The notes under the pieces were generated by a model that worked only from the letters and a program-made list of their open reading frames with translations, was not told the DNA's origin and searched no databases. A stretch of DNA of 64,000 bases from an uncultured Planctomycetota bacterium (GTDB lineage Bacteria > Planctomycetota > Phycisphaerae > Sedimentisphaerales > UBA12454): positions 1 to 64,000 of the forward strand of contig CAINDG010000025.1 in assembly GCA_903847315.1 (NCBI GenBank), read 5' to 3'. Made by a program: the position numbers and the translations under genes. Numbering within the stretch: position 1 is the first letter of the stretch; every line of letters begins with the position of its first letter. Shown here in pieces: positions 44,073 to 53,287 of the stretch.

Positions 44073-45661
44073 CTCAAAAGCGCTCCCACCGCGATAGTGC
44101 CGTAATCGCTGAAATTGTCGGAATATAAATCGTCCGTTCCGCCGTTCTGAATAAGTTCCCACAGCTTATCGATGTCGCTGTTCAGGAATATCGAACCGAT
44201 TTCCGGGTCGAATTGTCCGCCTAAACCTTTTTTAATTTCGTTTATCGCCTCTTCGAGTCCCAGAGCCTCTCTGTAAGTTCTCCTTGAAGTCATAGCGTCA
44301 AAGGAATCGGCAATCATAACTATTTTGCCGGCAAGAGGAATTGCATCGCCTGTCAGGCCCCTTGGGTATCCCTCGCCGTCGTATCTTTCATGATGGCACA
44401 AAACACCCGGAACAACATCAGTCATCTGACGGATTTCGGAAAGGATGTTTGCGCCTATAGTAGGATGAGTCTTCATCTGCTCATACTCTTCGTCGGTCAG
44501 TTTGCCTTTCTTTCCCAGCACCGATTCCGGTATGCCGATTTTGCCGATATCGTGCAGCAATCCCGCAAGATATATTTTCTGTATATCTTCTATAGACATC
44601 TTCTTTGTCCGGGCATACCGTTCCGCAATCCACTTGGACAGGAACGCGACCCGCTCTGAATGGCCCCTGGTATATTGGTCTTTTGCATCAATACTGCTTG
44701 TAAGGGCCTTCAATGAACCAATGAATAATTCCTTCAGGTCTCTGAACAAACCCTGGTTTTCGATAAAGACGGCGCATTCGTTCGCGACAGAGTTGAAAAG
44801 TTTCGCGTCGATGCTGTCGAAATCCGCCTTGTCAAGACGATTCGTGGCGACCATCATACCGATAATTTTGTCTTTGCCGTGCAGCGGAACAGCGATAATA
44901 TTTCTTACCCTGCCGAACCACTCGTATTTGAAAGGCGCATCCACCTCGCTGTCAAGCAGGGCTTCTGAGCCTGTCTCAATCTCGGCAAGAAGTCTTTCAA
45001 AAAGCACTTCGTGCATATTTCCGTTCTTATGGTCCATTGCGATAAGACCTGTGCCAGCGGTAAGAACAAGTTTTCTGGAATTGTTAATTTTCTTTTCAAG
45101 AAATACCGCGATTCCCTCGACATTGACAAGTTCTATCAGGCTGTCGCAGGCCATCTGCAGGTAATTAGAGTCGGACTGGCTCACTTTCATATTGGTGCTC
45201 ATCTTATAAAGCAGCATAAGTTCTTCGTATGTTTGCGCAAGTTCGCCGCTAATCATTTCCATCTGCTGCACGACTCTAAGTTCATCATTAAAGCCCTTGA
45301 GGAACATTTTTAGCATTTGTCTGGCATAAGCGACAGTTTCCTGATGCAGCGGCAAGCCCTCGCTGCAGTCAATAACTATTATTGCTGCCGTGTTGCCGCC
45401 GATCGTTATGTCGCAAGCGAGTACTTGGTTGGATTTGCCGAAGTTGTATATCACACCCGGTTCAGAATCTAACACGTGTTTTGCGCACGCGGTGGCTGCT
45501 TCGTAATCGCTGATAAACTTTTCGCCGTTGAAATGAATAATTATGTTGAGTTCGGCATCGTAAACAAGAAAATTGACACCGAGATCTCCCATATCCCTGC
45601 CGAAATCCTTAAGCAGTCTCAACTGGCTGGTACTTAGACGATTTTGCGTTGTTTTCAACAT
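44069..45661 (-). CDS. GAF and HD-GYP domain protein, predicted cyclic di-GMP phosphodiesterase
   Basis: 530 residues. An N-terminal region of about 150 residues of unknown type is followed by a GAF-like sensor domain (about 155-320) and a full HD-GYP domain (about 325-525). All catalytic marks are present: GHSERVAF, LLHDIGKIGIPE, HHERYDGEGYPRGL, and ADSFDAMTS. HD-GYP enzymes hydrolyse cyclic di-GMP. Its stop overlaps the STAS start, and the ATPase with an MshEN domain is two genes on, so it may set the c-di-GMP level seen by the pilus motor (inference). Confidence 0.92.
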   Translation of the reverse strand: MLKTTQNRLSTSQLRLLKDFGRDMGDLGVNFLVYDAELNIIIHFNGEKFISDYEAATACAKHVLDSEPGVIYNFGKSNQVLACDITIGGNTAAIIVIDCSEGLPLHQETVAYARQMLKMFLKGFNDELRVVQQMEMISGELAQTYEELMLLYKMSTNMKVSQSDSNYLQMACDSLIELVNVEGIAVFLEKKINNSRKLVLTAGTGLIAMDHKNGNMHEVLFERLLAEIETGSEALLDSEVDAPFKYEWFGRVRNIIAVPLHGKDKIIGMMVATNRLDKADFDSIDAKLFNSVANECAVFIENQGLFRDLKELFIGSLKALTSSIDAKDQYTRGHSERVAFLSKWIAERYARTKKMSIEDIQKIYLAGLLHDIGKIGIPESVLGKKGKLTDEEYEQMKTHPTIGANILSEIRQMTDVVPGVLCHHERYDGEGYPRGLTGDAIPLAGKIVMIADSFDAMTSRRTYREALGLEEAINEIKKGLGGQFDPEIGSIFLNSDIDKLWELIQNGGTDDLYSDNFSDYGTIAVGALLR

Positions 45662-45680
45662 CAGTGTTTGCCCTTATTTT

Positions 45681-46064
45681 TCATTTTACGGCCGAATTTG
45701 CCAATACGTTTTCAACATGAGCCAAAAGTTCCTTCGGACTGAACGGCTTGCTGAGACATTCTGCCACGCGGAGTTTTTCCTTCTGGTCGTCTTCTATCGC
45801 AAAGCCCCTTGCGGTAAGTATTATCACTGGAATATCCGCAAGTTCCGGCACCAGCCGAAGTTTTTCTATTAATTCAATCCCGGTCATTCCCGGCATCTGG
45901 TAATCGGTAATAATAATATCCGGCTTTTCCTCGCAGCAGAGAGTATAGGCGTCGTCGCCGTTATCTGCGGTAATAACATCGAAGCCGTTGTTGCGAAATT
46001 TCATCGCAACCACCTGAACAATGTGAACTTCATCATCAGCAACAAGTATTTTTTTGTTTCCCAT
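45681..46064 (-). CDS. Single-domain response regulator (CheY-like)
   Basis: 127 residues, one receiver domain and no output domain. The acidic pocket is in ILVADDEVHIV, the phosphorylated Asp in IIITDYQMPGMTG, the Thr in VIILTARG and the Lys in LSKPFSPKELL. The start is MGNKKILVADDE with AGGTGAT about 6 bases upstream. It sits between the hybrid-like sensor kinase gene and the HD-GYP gene, so it probably carries the kinase signal to another protein of the cluster. Confidence 0.92.
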   Translation of the reverse strand: MGNKKILVADDEVHIVQVVAMKFRNNGFDVITADNGDDAYTLCCEEKPDIIITDYQMPGMTGIELIEKLRLVPELADIPVIILTARGFAIEDDQKEKLRVAECLSKPFSPKELLAHVENVLANSAVK

Positions 46065-46083
46065 ATAAATCACCTGTAAAAAA

Positions 46084-47433
46084 TCATCTTGTACCTGTTT
46101 TTACCGTCGCCAATAGCGGCAATTCAAAACCGAAACAACTGCCTTTTCCGACCTGGCTCGTAACAAACACACGTCCGTCATGAACTTTTTCGATAATCTG
46201 TTTTACCAGGTTCAATCCCAGTCCTGTGCCTTTCGCGAATTTGTTGTTCGCCTTTACTCTGTAAAATTTTTCAAAGATACGCGGCAACTCCTCGGCAGGG
46301 ATACCTGCGCCGGTATCGACTATAGTCACTCTGACTACTTGCTGGGATTCATCGACTTCGCTGTTAACGGTTATTTTACCGTCGTTTGGCGTATATTTAA
46401 CCGCATTGCTCAGAAGGTTTATTACAGCCTGCGAAATCATATCTTTATCCGCGTAAACCTGGTCGAACACAATTGCCGTCTGGTCCTCGACGGTTATATT
46501 CTTTTCGGCGGCGTAGCTTTTTACCATTTGCGCCGCATCTCTCACTATCAAAGCGGTACTAACCGCCTCTTTATTGACCTTGATAAGTCCCGATTCGATT
46601 CTCGATATATTCAGGATGTCCTCGATGAGACGATTAAGTCTCTGCGCCTGACTTTGTATGATTGAGTAAAATTCCTTTCTTGTTTTTTCATCGGCCGCTT
46701 CGCCGTCAACGAGCATTTCGGAATAGGCGGTGATTGAGGCAAGCGGCGTCTTAAACTCGTGCGAAACATGGCTTACGAAATCATTCTTCATCTGTGAGAT
46801 TTCCTTCTCGCGTGTGATATCGTGCAGGACCGATACTACCCCGCAAACCTGGTCGTCATCGTCGTAAATGCATGAGATAATACAATCGTATGTCTGGGTG
46901 TTTTCGCCTGACTCAAACTGCAGTTCATGCCGGACGTGTCTTGTCCTGCTGTTTCTGCTGCTGCCGATAAGTTTTTTCAGTTCTCCGCTGCTGACAAGTT
47001 CTTCCATCGGTTTCAGCATCGCTCCTTTGACGTCAAAATCGAAAAGACCCCCTGCCGGCTCGTTGGCCATAATTAACCTGTCGCTCGCGTCGGTTACGAT
47101 AACGGCATCTGAAATACTGTAAATAATGGCTTCGGTATTCCGTTTCTGCCTTTTCAAAAGCTGTAATTGAAGTTTGAAATCTTTGGCGTCATTTATACTT
47201 TGCGATGCCTTTTCGCATTGATTTTTATAGTCGTTCCTGAGACTGGCAACCTGAACGAGAAACATTCTTCTTTCAATAAACAGCCGCCAGCCCAGCCATC
47301 CGGCAGCGCCGATAGCGGCTATGCAGGCTAGTGCCTCCGCCAGAGTCGTACCGCCCAGCGGCATGGCCGCGATGAGCATCAATACGATAAATACCAGTAC
47401 TGCAAGAAAGATGTAATTTTTACTAAACACCAT
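46084..47433 (-). CDS. Membrane sensor histidine kinase with PAS domain
   Basis: 449 residues. Two membrane helices come first (about 8-22 and 26-50), then a coiled coil, a PAS domain (about 95-205, with IYSISDAVIVTDASDRLIMAN split over two motifs), the HisKA helix FVSHVSHEFKTPLASITAYS and the ATPase domain (NLLSNAVKYTPNDG, DTGAGIPAEEL, GTGLGLNLVKQII). The outside loop is only a few residues, so the signal is likely sensed in the membrane or by PAS. It shares one base with the TPR gene upstream. Confidence 0.92.
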   Translation of the reverse strand: MVFSKNYIFLAVLVFIVLMLIAAMPLGGTTLAEALACIAAIGAAGWLGWRLFIERRMFLVQVASLRNDYKNQCEKASQSINDAKDFKLQLQLLKRQKRNTEAIIYSISDAVIVTDASDRLIMANEPAGGLFDFDVKGAMLKPMEELVSSGELKKLIGSSRNSRTRHVRHELQFESGENTQTYDCIISCIYDDDDQVCGVVSVLHDITREKEISQMKNDFVSHVSHEFKTPLASITAYSEMLVDGEAADEKTRKEFYSIIQSQAQRLNRLIEDILNISRIESGLIKVNKEAVSTALIVRDAAQMVKSYAAEKNITVEDQTAIVFDQVYADKDMISQAVINLLSNAVKYTPNDGKITVNSEVDESQQVVRVTIVDTGAGIPAEELPRIFEKFYRVKANNKFAKGTGLGLNLVKQIIEKVHDGRVFVTSQVGKGSCFGFELPLLATVKTGTR

Positions 47434-48620
47434 TAGTCCTTTCCGTTCGTCTTAGCCAGAAGCCGTTGAAGTTCGCTGCCGGAGCCGAATTTTTCGGCTT
47501 CTTGATAAGCAGCTTGCGACTGTTCATTTCTGCCGAGCTTTTCATAACATCTGCCCGTCATCAGCCACGCAAAATTGGCATATTTAGGAACATCGGCGGC
47601 TTTCCGGAAATCAGCAGCCGCCTGCAGATAATTGCCGCTCTTGTAATTCGCCGAGCCGCTTAAAAGCCAGGCTTCCGTCATATCCGGTGCAAGTTCCAGA
47701 ACCTTCTGGCTGCACGTAATCGCCTGACCCAGCGAACCGGCTCCTAAAGCGGCCTGTCCCATCGAAAGCCAAAGCCCGGCATTATTTTTATCCTGTGCCG
47801 CGAGATTCGAGTAATATTTCATCGCGGCCGCGTAATCGCCGGCATTCATTGCGGCTATAGCCATTGTTTTCATATATCTGCTTTTCTCTTCCAGAGAAAC
47901 ACATCGGGAATACAACTGCCGATGAACGTCAAGTGCCTTGGCCCACTGTCCCGTAAGAACATAGCACGAGCCGAGCGCCTCAAGCAGTTTGTTATTTTCA
48001 GGTTTCAGCATCCATGCCTGTTCATAAAGCTGCAAAGCCTGCTGGTTTTTGTTCTGTGCCAGATACATTTGAGCGGCAGAAACTTTCAAATCTGTATCAG
48101 AGGGATTCGACGCCATTTTTGCCGCATAAAGAGACTCTGCGGAATTGAAATCTCCCGCCGCCTGGTACATTTGACCGACTGCGATTATGTAATCCGTATT
48201 ATCAGGAACAATTTCGAGTGCTTTCTTGTACCACTCCATCGCCGAGACTTTATCGCCGAGCCGTTCGCACGTAAGAGCCAGCAAAAACAGACTGGAATCA
48301 TCACGGTCGTTTGCGCTGATATAGTCCTGCAGATAACGCTTTGCCTGTTGGAAATCTTCCTGTGCAAATTTGATTTTGCCAAGCAACAGTTTTGCCTGAT
48401 ACAGGTTCGGGTCTGAATTGAGACATTGTTTTGCCGATTCTTCAGCCTGACTATACTGGCCCGCTTCAAATTGTTCCTGTGCCATTGGAAGTTTTACATT
48501 GGCAGAATCTTTGTCCCATTTCGCCTTAACTTTTTGCCTGCCGGTACGGCTGAGACAATCAGCGGCGAAAAGCATCTCAACGGCACAAATAAATATCATA
48601 ATTTTTATTTTTCTATTCAT
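47433..48620 (-). CDS. TPR-repeat protein of the pilus/secretion cluster
   Basis: 395 residues. A short signal-like N-terminus (IKIMIFICAVEMLFAADC) is followed by about nine tetratricopeptide repeats, recognisable by A/G-Y-x-x-A-x-x-x-Y/F patterns such as GQYSQAEESAKQCLNSDPN and GDKVSAMEWYKKALEIVPD. Exported TPR proteins act as scaffolds, and PilF/PilW-type pilotins for the secretin are TPR proteins, so a role in placing the secretin encoded just before it is plausible. AGGAAACAGGCA stands in front of the ATG. Confidence 0.82.
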   Translation of the reverse strand: MNRKIKIMIFICAVEMLFAADCLSRTGRQKVKAKWDKDSANVKLPMAQEQFEAGQYSQAEESAKQCLNSDPNLYQAKLLLGKIKFAQEDFQQAKRYLQDYISANDRDDSSLFLLALTCERLGDKVSAMEWYKKALEIVPDNTDYIIAVGQMYQAAGDFNSAESLYAAKMASNPSDTDLKVSAAQMYLAQNKNQQALQLYEQAWMLKPENNKLLEALGSCYVLTGQWAKALDVHRQLYSRCVSLEEKSRYMKTMAIAAMNAGDYAAAMKYYSNLAAQDKNNAGLWLSMGQAALGAGSLGQAITCSQKVLELAPDMTEAWLLSGSANYKSGNYLQAAADFRKAADVPKYANFAWLMTGRCYEKLGRNEQSQAAYQEAEKFGSGSELQRLLAKTNGKD

Positions 48621-48630
48621 TGCCTGTTTC

Positions 48631-50385
48631 CTATCTGCCGGACCAGCCGGGTTCCTGTTCTTTGCGGATTTGTTCGAGCATTATTCTTTCCAGAGTTTTG
48701 TACTCCTCCGGTTTTGTTTCAGCGAGAATCTTTTCCTTAAGCCGAACAGCTTCGATAGCGTCCGGCCTGAAACCTATAATCCAGTTCAGCTCGCTAAGAG
48801 CTTTGTCGTACTTTTTCTCGGAATAATATTTGACTGCCCTTGCGTAGCTGTCTTCATAAATGCGCACTCTTGAAATCGGGCTCATTGCTTTTCTCGAGCC
48901 CTGATAAAGCCGGTCCAAATCCTGCTGCTTTTTTTCAGTTTCAGCTGCAAGTTTTTCCGGTTCGTTAATAATATGAGGCGTTATCAATATGATAAGCTCG
49001 TTGCGGATGTTGGCGTTTTTAGTCCTTTTGAAAAGTGCGCCGATAATCGGCATATCACCCGCAATCGGCACTTGTGCGTCAGTGTTTGTAAGTTGTTCCT
49101 TAAACAAGCCGCCGATAACAATTGTTCTGCCGTCCTTTACCATTATATTGCTCTTCACCTGCGTAATGGTTTTCGACGGTATAACAGTACCGTTGCCGGT
49201 AGTGATGATAGAGGCAGTGCTTTCTTCAGGGTTAATCTCCATACGAACATATCCATTGTCGCATATAAACGGCCTAAACCTCAAAAGTGTACCGCTTGGG
49301 AGAAATGCTACTGATGATGTTGTGTTGCCTCCGGATGTTTGCGTTGTACTCTCGGTATAACCGGTCTCGTTGCCGATGTTTATATAACCGGCCTGTTTGT
49401 TCAGCGCCATAATCTTGGGATTGGCAAGCACCGTTACATCTGTCACATCCTCAAGAGCGGTAATCAGGGAAACAAATTTATCATTAGTAAAGCCGACGTT
49501 AAGGCCTGTCGCCGCCGGCGTTATTCCGCTCGTAAGACCTACAGATATACCATTGGTACTTTGACTAACAGTAACGCCCGCTATCGTATTCCAGTTTATG
49601 CCGAATTCGGTTGTCTCCGTCAGCTTGGCGTTGAGGATTGTAACTTCTATCATTATCTGCTTAGGCTGTACGTCTATTTCCTTAATCATTTTGCCAATCT
49701 GGTCGAGCCTTTCGGGATAATCGTAAACAACTATCGTATCTCTCATTGTGAGTTTATCGCCGCCTTCGCCGGCTTCGGTGTTTGTCCCGGCTGGTGTCGT
49801 CGTACCAACTTTGCCGGCTTCGCTTAGCACCGGCGTAATTAGCGCTTTCACCTCGGCTGCGTTGACATAATATAATGTATATGCCCTGCTGGTCATTCTG
49901 GAAGTGTCCTTAACCATCTTTGTATATTCGTCCTCGCCATAAACCCTGATAAAATCGCCGTCAATGTCATAGCGAAAATCATTTCCGAGAACCGCCTTGA
50001 GCGCTTCCTCGAAAGTAACCTCGTAGAGATTTGTAACGTTGAGTTTGCCGTCAACTTTCGCCGATGGTATTATATTTTTCCGGTATTTCGCCGCCAGGAA
50101 TCGCAATGCCTCTCCAACCGACATATCCTGCCTGAAACTTATAGACTGTACCGCCTGGTTGGCAATGGACTTCTCCGCTTCCGTACGCGGCGGTTCAGCC
50201 GCATACACCAGTCCGCTTTCCTGCCGTTCGAGCATTACGGACTCGTCGACATTTACCTTGTTCGGCTCAGGCTGGTTAACATCCGACTGACCGGTCGCGG
50301 CCGCTGCCGAGGCAATTACAGTGATTATGAATAGAAGTATCAGGTTTATGCTATTGCTTTTCATTTTTATTTTTTCTCGTTTCAT
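48631..50385 (-). CDS. Outer-membrane secretin (PilQ/GspD family)
   Basis: 584 residues with a signal peptide (SINLILLFIITVIASAAAATG). Residues about 80-150 are an STN/secretin N0-like domain (DMSVGEALRFLAAKYRKNII), followed by an N1-like domain (YTLYYVNAAEVKALI) and the secretin barrel from about residue 235 to 475 with VPIAGDMPIIGALFKRT and LIILITPHII. The C-terminal 100 residues are helical, with PEEYKTLERIM. It forms the outer-membrane gate and indicates a diderm envelope. AAGGA lies about 8 bases before the ATG. Confidence 0.92.
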   Translation of the reverse strand: MKREKIKMKSNSINLILLFIITVIASAAAATGQSDVNQPEPNKVNVDESVMLERQESGLVYAAEPPRTEAEKSIANQAVQSISFRQDMSVGEALRFLAAKYRKNIIPSAKVDGKLNVTNLYEVTFEEALKAVLGNDFRYDIDGDFIRVYGEDEYTKMVKDTSRMTSRAYTLYYVNAAEVKALITPVLSEAGKVGTTTPAGTNTEAGEGGDKLTMRDTIVVYDYPERLDQIGKMIKEIDVQPKQIMIEVTILNAKLTETTEFGINWNTIAGVTVSQSTNGISVGLTSGITPAATGLNVGFTNDKFVSLITALEDVTDVTVLANPKIMALNKQAGYINIGNETGYTESTTQTSGGNTTSSVAFLPSGTLLRFRPFICDNGYVRMEINPEESTASIITTGNGTVIPSKTITQVKSNIMVKDGRTIVIGGLFKEQLTNTDAQVPIAGDMPIIGALFKRTKNANIRNELIILITPHIINEPEKLAAETEKKQQDLDRLYQGSRKAMSPISRVRIYEDSYARAVKYYSEKKYDKALSELNWIIGFRPDAIEAVRLKEKILAETKPEEYKTLERIMLEQIRKEQEPGWSGR

Positions 50386-50412
50386 ATTCTCTTCCTTTAT
50401 TTTTTTCAGTCC

Positions 50413-51000
50413 TTAAAAAGGCTGAGGAATTTTCCTGGTAATCATTATTCCGTTGCAATCGAGTTCAACTCTGTCTTCAAGGATATTCAGAATCTTGAAG
50501 CGGTATATTTGGCCGTGAAACATATATTTAAAACTCTGGCCTTTTTCAAACAGCTTATTCTCGATAAACGCCTGCGGTTTTTTCCCGCCGACGATTGCTG
50601 TCAGCTTCATATCCGCCGCTGCCGCCTCAGCAGGAGAACTAAACTGCTGGTCTGCATTATTCCGTTCATTATTCGATGCATACGAGTTCTGTCTATTGAA
50701 TCGCTTGAAATTCCCTGCCGAAAAAACATCGTTCGCAATCGCGTTATGTCTTTGCGGTATATACGGCAGTTCGATATACACTATTTTCTGACCCGCCATT
50801 TGCGCCGAAAGTTGATTCGAATCGACAGCGACAGCAGCGGAAACTGCCGCCGGTTTGCCCTTGCCGCTGAAAATCCTTACCCACAATAAAGCCATAACAA
50901 CCAGAAGCAGCAAAGCCGCAATGACCTTCTTGCGATGAGCGGCGTTTCTGGCTGCTGCTGCTTTTTGCCGGTCGATATTTTTAAGTACCGGTTGTTTCAT
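50413..51000 (-). CDS. PilP/GspC-like inner-membrane linker protein (tentative)
   Basis: 195 residues: a basic cytoplasmic start, one membrane helix (about 24-45), a long polar Asn/Ser/Ala-rich linker, and a C-terminal small beta domain (MKLTAIVGGKKPQAFIENKLFEKGQSF). That last motif is the pattern of PilP and GspC homology-region domains, which connect the PilMNO platform to the secretin. Position between pilO-like and secretin genes supports this, but sequence similarity is limited. Confidence 0.65.
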   Translation of the reverse strand: MKQPVLKNIDRQKAAAARNAAHRKKVIAALLLLVVMALLWVRIFSGKGKPAAVSAAVAVDSNQLSAQMAGQKIVYIELPYIPQRHNAIANDVFSAGNFKRFNRQNSYASNNERNNADQQFSSPAEAAAADMKLTAIVGGKKPQAFIENKLFEKGQSFKYMFHGQIYRFKILNILEDRVELDCNGIMITRKIPQPF

Positions 51001-51534
51001 TTATTGCGTCCTGTAAAATATTTCTACCTTCGCGTTCATTGTTAAAACGCCTTCGAGTTTGTCGCTGTTGGTCAGCGAAAGTTCCTCGATGCGGACTACT
51101 CTTTCGCAGGATTCCAGCGTCTTGAAAAAACTGAAAATCTGCGCCAGTCTTCCGCTGCATCGGATATTGACCGGGATGCCGGACAGTTTGGCGGTTTCAA
51201 TTTCGTTTTCGGGCTGAATGGCAAGCCCTGTCAGGCCGTGCTGCTGCATCAAATCGGCAAGTTTCTGCAAAAATGTGCCGTGCGACCTTCCCAGCGGTAT
51301 CTTCGCGTCAAAATTGCCTACCTGCTTTTTCATCTCTTCATTCTGCTGGTAAAGCATCGGCAGCACTTCGACCCTCGCGTTGACAGTCGTGTTATCGGCA
51401 ATCAATTGCGCGTTCGCGGCGTTCAAAGTCCTGGCCTTTTTATTCAGCGGCATATATTGAAAGAACACAAAAGCCACCGCCAGCATTATTACCGCGATTG
51501 ACATAACAAATTGTTTGTTTTTTATTACCTGCAT
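51001..51534 (-). CDS. PilO-like pilus assembly protein
   Basis: 177 residues: one N-terminal membrane helix (about 8-28), a coiled coil (about 30-80) and a ferredoxin-like periplasmic domain (HGLTGLAIQPENEIETAKL and PVNIRCSGRLAQIFSFFKTLE). With PilM and PilN it makes the inner-membrane alignment complex of type IV pili. It begins directly after the PilN-like gene and abuts the PilP-like gene. Confidence 0.82.
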   Translation of the reverse strand: MQVIKNKQFVMSIAVIMLAVAFVFFQYMPLNKKARTLNAANAQLIADNTTVNARVEVLPMLYQQNEEMKKQVGNFDAKIPLGRSHGTFLQKLADLMQQHGLTGLAIQPENEIETAKLSGIPVNIRCSGRLAQIFSFFKTLESCERVVRIEELSLTNSDKLEGVLTMNAKVEIFYRTQ

Positions 51535-51540
51535 AATCTT

Positions 51541-52179
51541 TTAACTCTGCTTGAAATTCGCAAGATAACAGCTTATTTCAAATTCACTCGCCTGGTATTC
51601 TCCGGTCGTTACATTTCTTGAATAATCCGGCACAACCTGGAAGAAATAACCCGATTTTTCCAGCCTGTTAATTATCCCGGCGACCTCTGTCGCGTCGGCG
51701 GCAAGACCTGTAATGATAATTTTAAATTTTGTATCTTCCTCGAAAGGCGATGCCTGCTCCGCCCCTGCCGCGGAAACGGTTCTTACGCTCGTCTGCTTAT
51801 TCAGAAATTCAAGAGGCTCCGTCTTTATCTCGATTTTCTTAAGAACAATCCTTCCATCCAGCAGATGTGTAAGTTCCGCGATAACATTCGAAACAACAAT
51901 CCGGGGCTCGACCATTTTAAGAGTCTCGGACTCGGCCTTTAACTGCTCGTATTTGTTCTCCGCCACAGAATATTCCGCCTCCGAACGCGACTGCAGCAGT
52001 CTGGCGTTTCCCAAACTTACGGTCCTGGCCATTATCAAAGCGATTCTGCCGTTAGCGAATACGCTCCATATCGCCATAACGGCGACAATCAATCCCATCG
52101 CGAAATAAAACTCGCGGTGTTTCTTTTGCTGCGTACGTCCCTGTTTGTACCAGTCCGGTAGAAAATCAATTTCTTTCAT
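51541..52179 (-). CDS. PilN-like pilus assembly protein
   Basis: 212 residues starting MKEIDFLPDWYKQ, the short cytoplasmic segment by which PilN binds PilM (usual motif INLLP; here IDFLP). One membrane helix (about 25-45), a coiled coil and a ferredoxin-like domain follow. It overlaps the PilM-like gene by 14 bases and is followed by the PilO-like gene. Confidence 0.86.
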   Translation of the reverse strand: MKEIDFLPDWYKQGRTQQKKHREFYFAMGLIVAVMAIWSVFANGRIALIMARTVSLGNARLLQSRSEAEYSVAENKYEQLKAESETLKMVEPRIVVSNVIAELTHLLDGRIVLKKIEIKTEPLEFLNKQTSVRTVSAAGAEQASPFEEDTKFKIIITGLAADATEVAGIINRLEKSGYFFQVVPDYSRNVTTGEYQASEFEISCYLANFKQS

Positions 52180-53281
52180 ATGCTCTCTGTTTATTTGTCA
52201 GATTCAAACCTTTAAGACACAAACCCGCTGCTACCGCCCATTCGCAAAGCATCGACCTCTTGTCGCCGGGGAATCGCACATTCGAAATATCGAAGCCTCT
52301 CAATGGCTCGGTAATTTCTATTTCCACTCCCAAATGGCGCTTAATCGCGTTTATAAGCGTCTCTTCGTATGCCTCGCCGCCGGCGAAAACTACCTGGCTG
52401 GGCCGCTGTCCTCTGAATGTTACTGAATAATATCTGAAACAAAGCGATATCTCTCTGGCAAGCTCGTCGATGACTGAATACATACTATCGACAACGACCT
52501 GTCTGGTGGACGGTTCGATTTCTCGCGATTCGGGTTCGTTTCTCAGTTTGCTTCTCAGGTGCATCGCCTCGTCAAGATCGATGCCGAGCCGGGTTGCTAT
52601 CTGACGGTTTATCTGCTCCGAGGCGATACCTATTTGCTTTGCAAAAATAATTTCGCCCGCCCTGCCGATAACAACAATGGTATAACTTTCGCCGATATCG
52701 ACAAAAACATTTGCCTTTTCCTGGTCGGCGGTTCTTCGCAGCGACCTTTGCAAACTCCTGAAAAGCGCACAGGGCATCGTATCGATTGCCACCGGAGTCA
52801 GGCCGGCCTTATCAAGAATATCAATATGGCTTTTCAGCGATTCTTTAGTGACGGCAAAGAGAATAACTTCATTTTTGACCTCATCGCCCTGCCTGATGCT
52901 GCCCGCGGAAATAAACCGGATTTCGTGAGTATCCGTCTTGAGACCTGAGCGTTCGATAATCTCTGATTTGAGGATTTTTTCGATTTCCTTTTCGTCGCTC
53001 GTATCCAGTTTCAGGCTCCTGATAATCAAATCCGCGCTTGGCAGATACGAAACAACGTCTCTTCTCTGGAATTGTCCTTCCGCCAGCATTTCCTTGATTG
53101 CGGCAATCGTGGCTTCGGTTCTCTTCTCATTGCCTTCGGAAATTTCAGTGGCTATCTGTCTCTCATCGGCGGCGGTAACGACTATCTTGCCGCCCTTTAA
53201 CTGCAGTTGCAGCATCTTCACCGAGCCGCTGCTGATGTCCAGTCCGATTGGACTTGTCTTTGTCTTTAAAAATTCAAGCAT
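52166..53281 (-). CDS. PilM-like actin-fold pilus assembly ATPase
   Basis: 371 residues of the FtsA/actin fold. The phosphate 1 loop is IGLDISSGSVKMLQL, the phosphate 2 region is NVFVDIGESYTIVVI, and the adenosine segment is QVVFAGGEAYEETLI. It sits on the cytoplasmic face and binds the tail of PilN. The gene opens the pilMNOPQ set, 6 bases after the GspH-like pseudopilin gene. Confidence 0.9.
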   Translation of the reverse strand: MLEFLKTKTSPIGLDISSGSVKMLQLQLKGGKIVVTAADERQIATEISEGNEKRTEATIAAIKEMLAEGQFQRRDVVSYLPSADLIIRSLKLDTSDEKEIEKILKSEIIERSGLKTDTHEIRFISAGSIRQGDEVKNEVILFAVTKESLKSHIDILDKAGLTPVAIDTMPCALFRSLQRSLRRTADQEKANVFVDIGESYTIVVIGRAGEIIFAKQIGIASEQINRQIATRLGIDLDEAMHLRSKLRNEPESREIEPSTRQVVVDSMYSVIDELAREISLCFRYYSVTFRGQRPSQVVFAGGEAYEETLINAIKRHLGVEIEITEPLRGFDISNVRFPGDKRSMLCEWAVAAGLCLKGLNLTNKQRAYERN

Positions 53282-53287
53282 AATTAA

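Noticed and set aside
44502-45164. + strand frame of 220 codons opposite the HD-GYP gene
   Set aside because: Antisense to an intact, well-marked gene; low-complexity Ser/Phe/Arg composition and no ribosome site.
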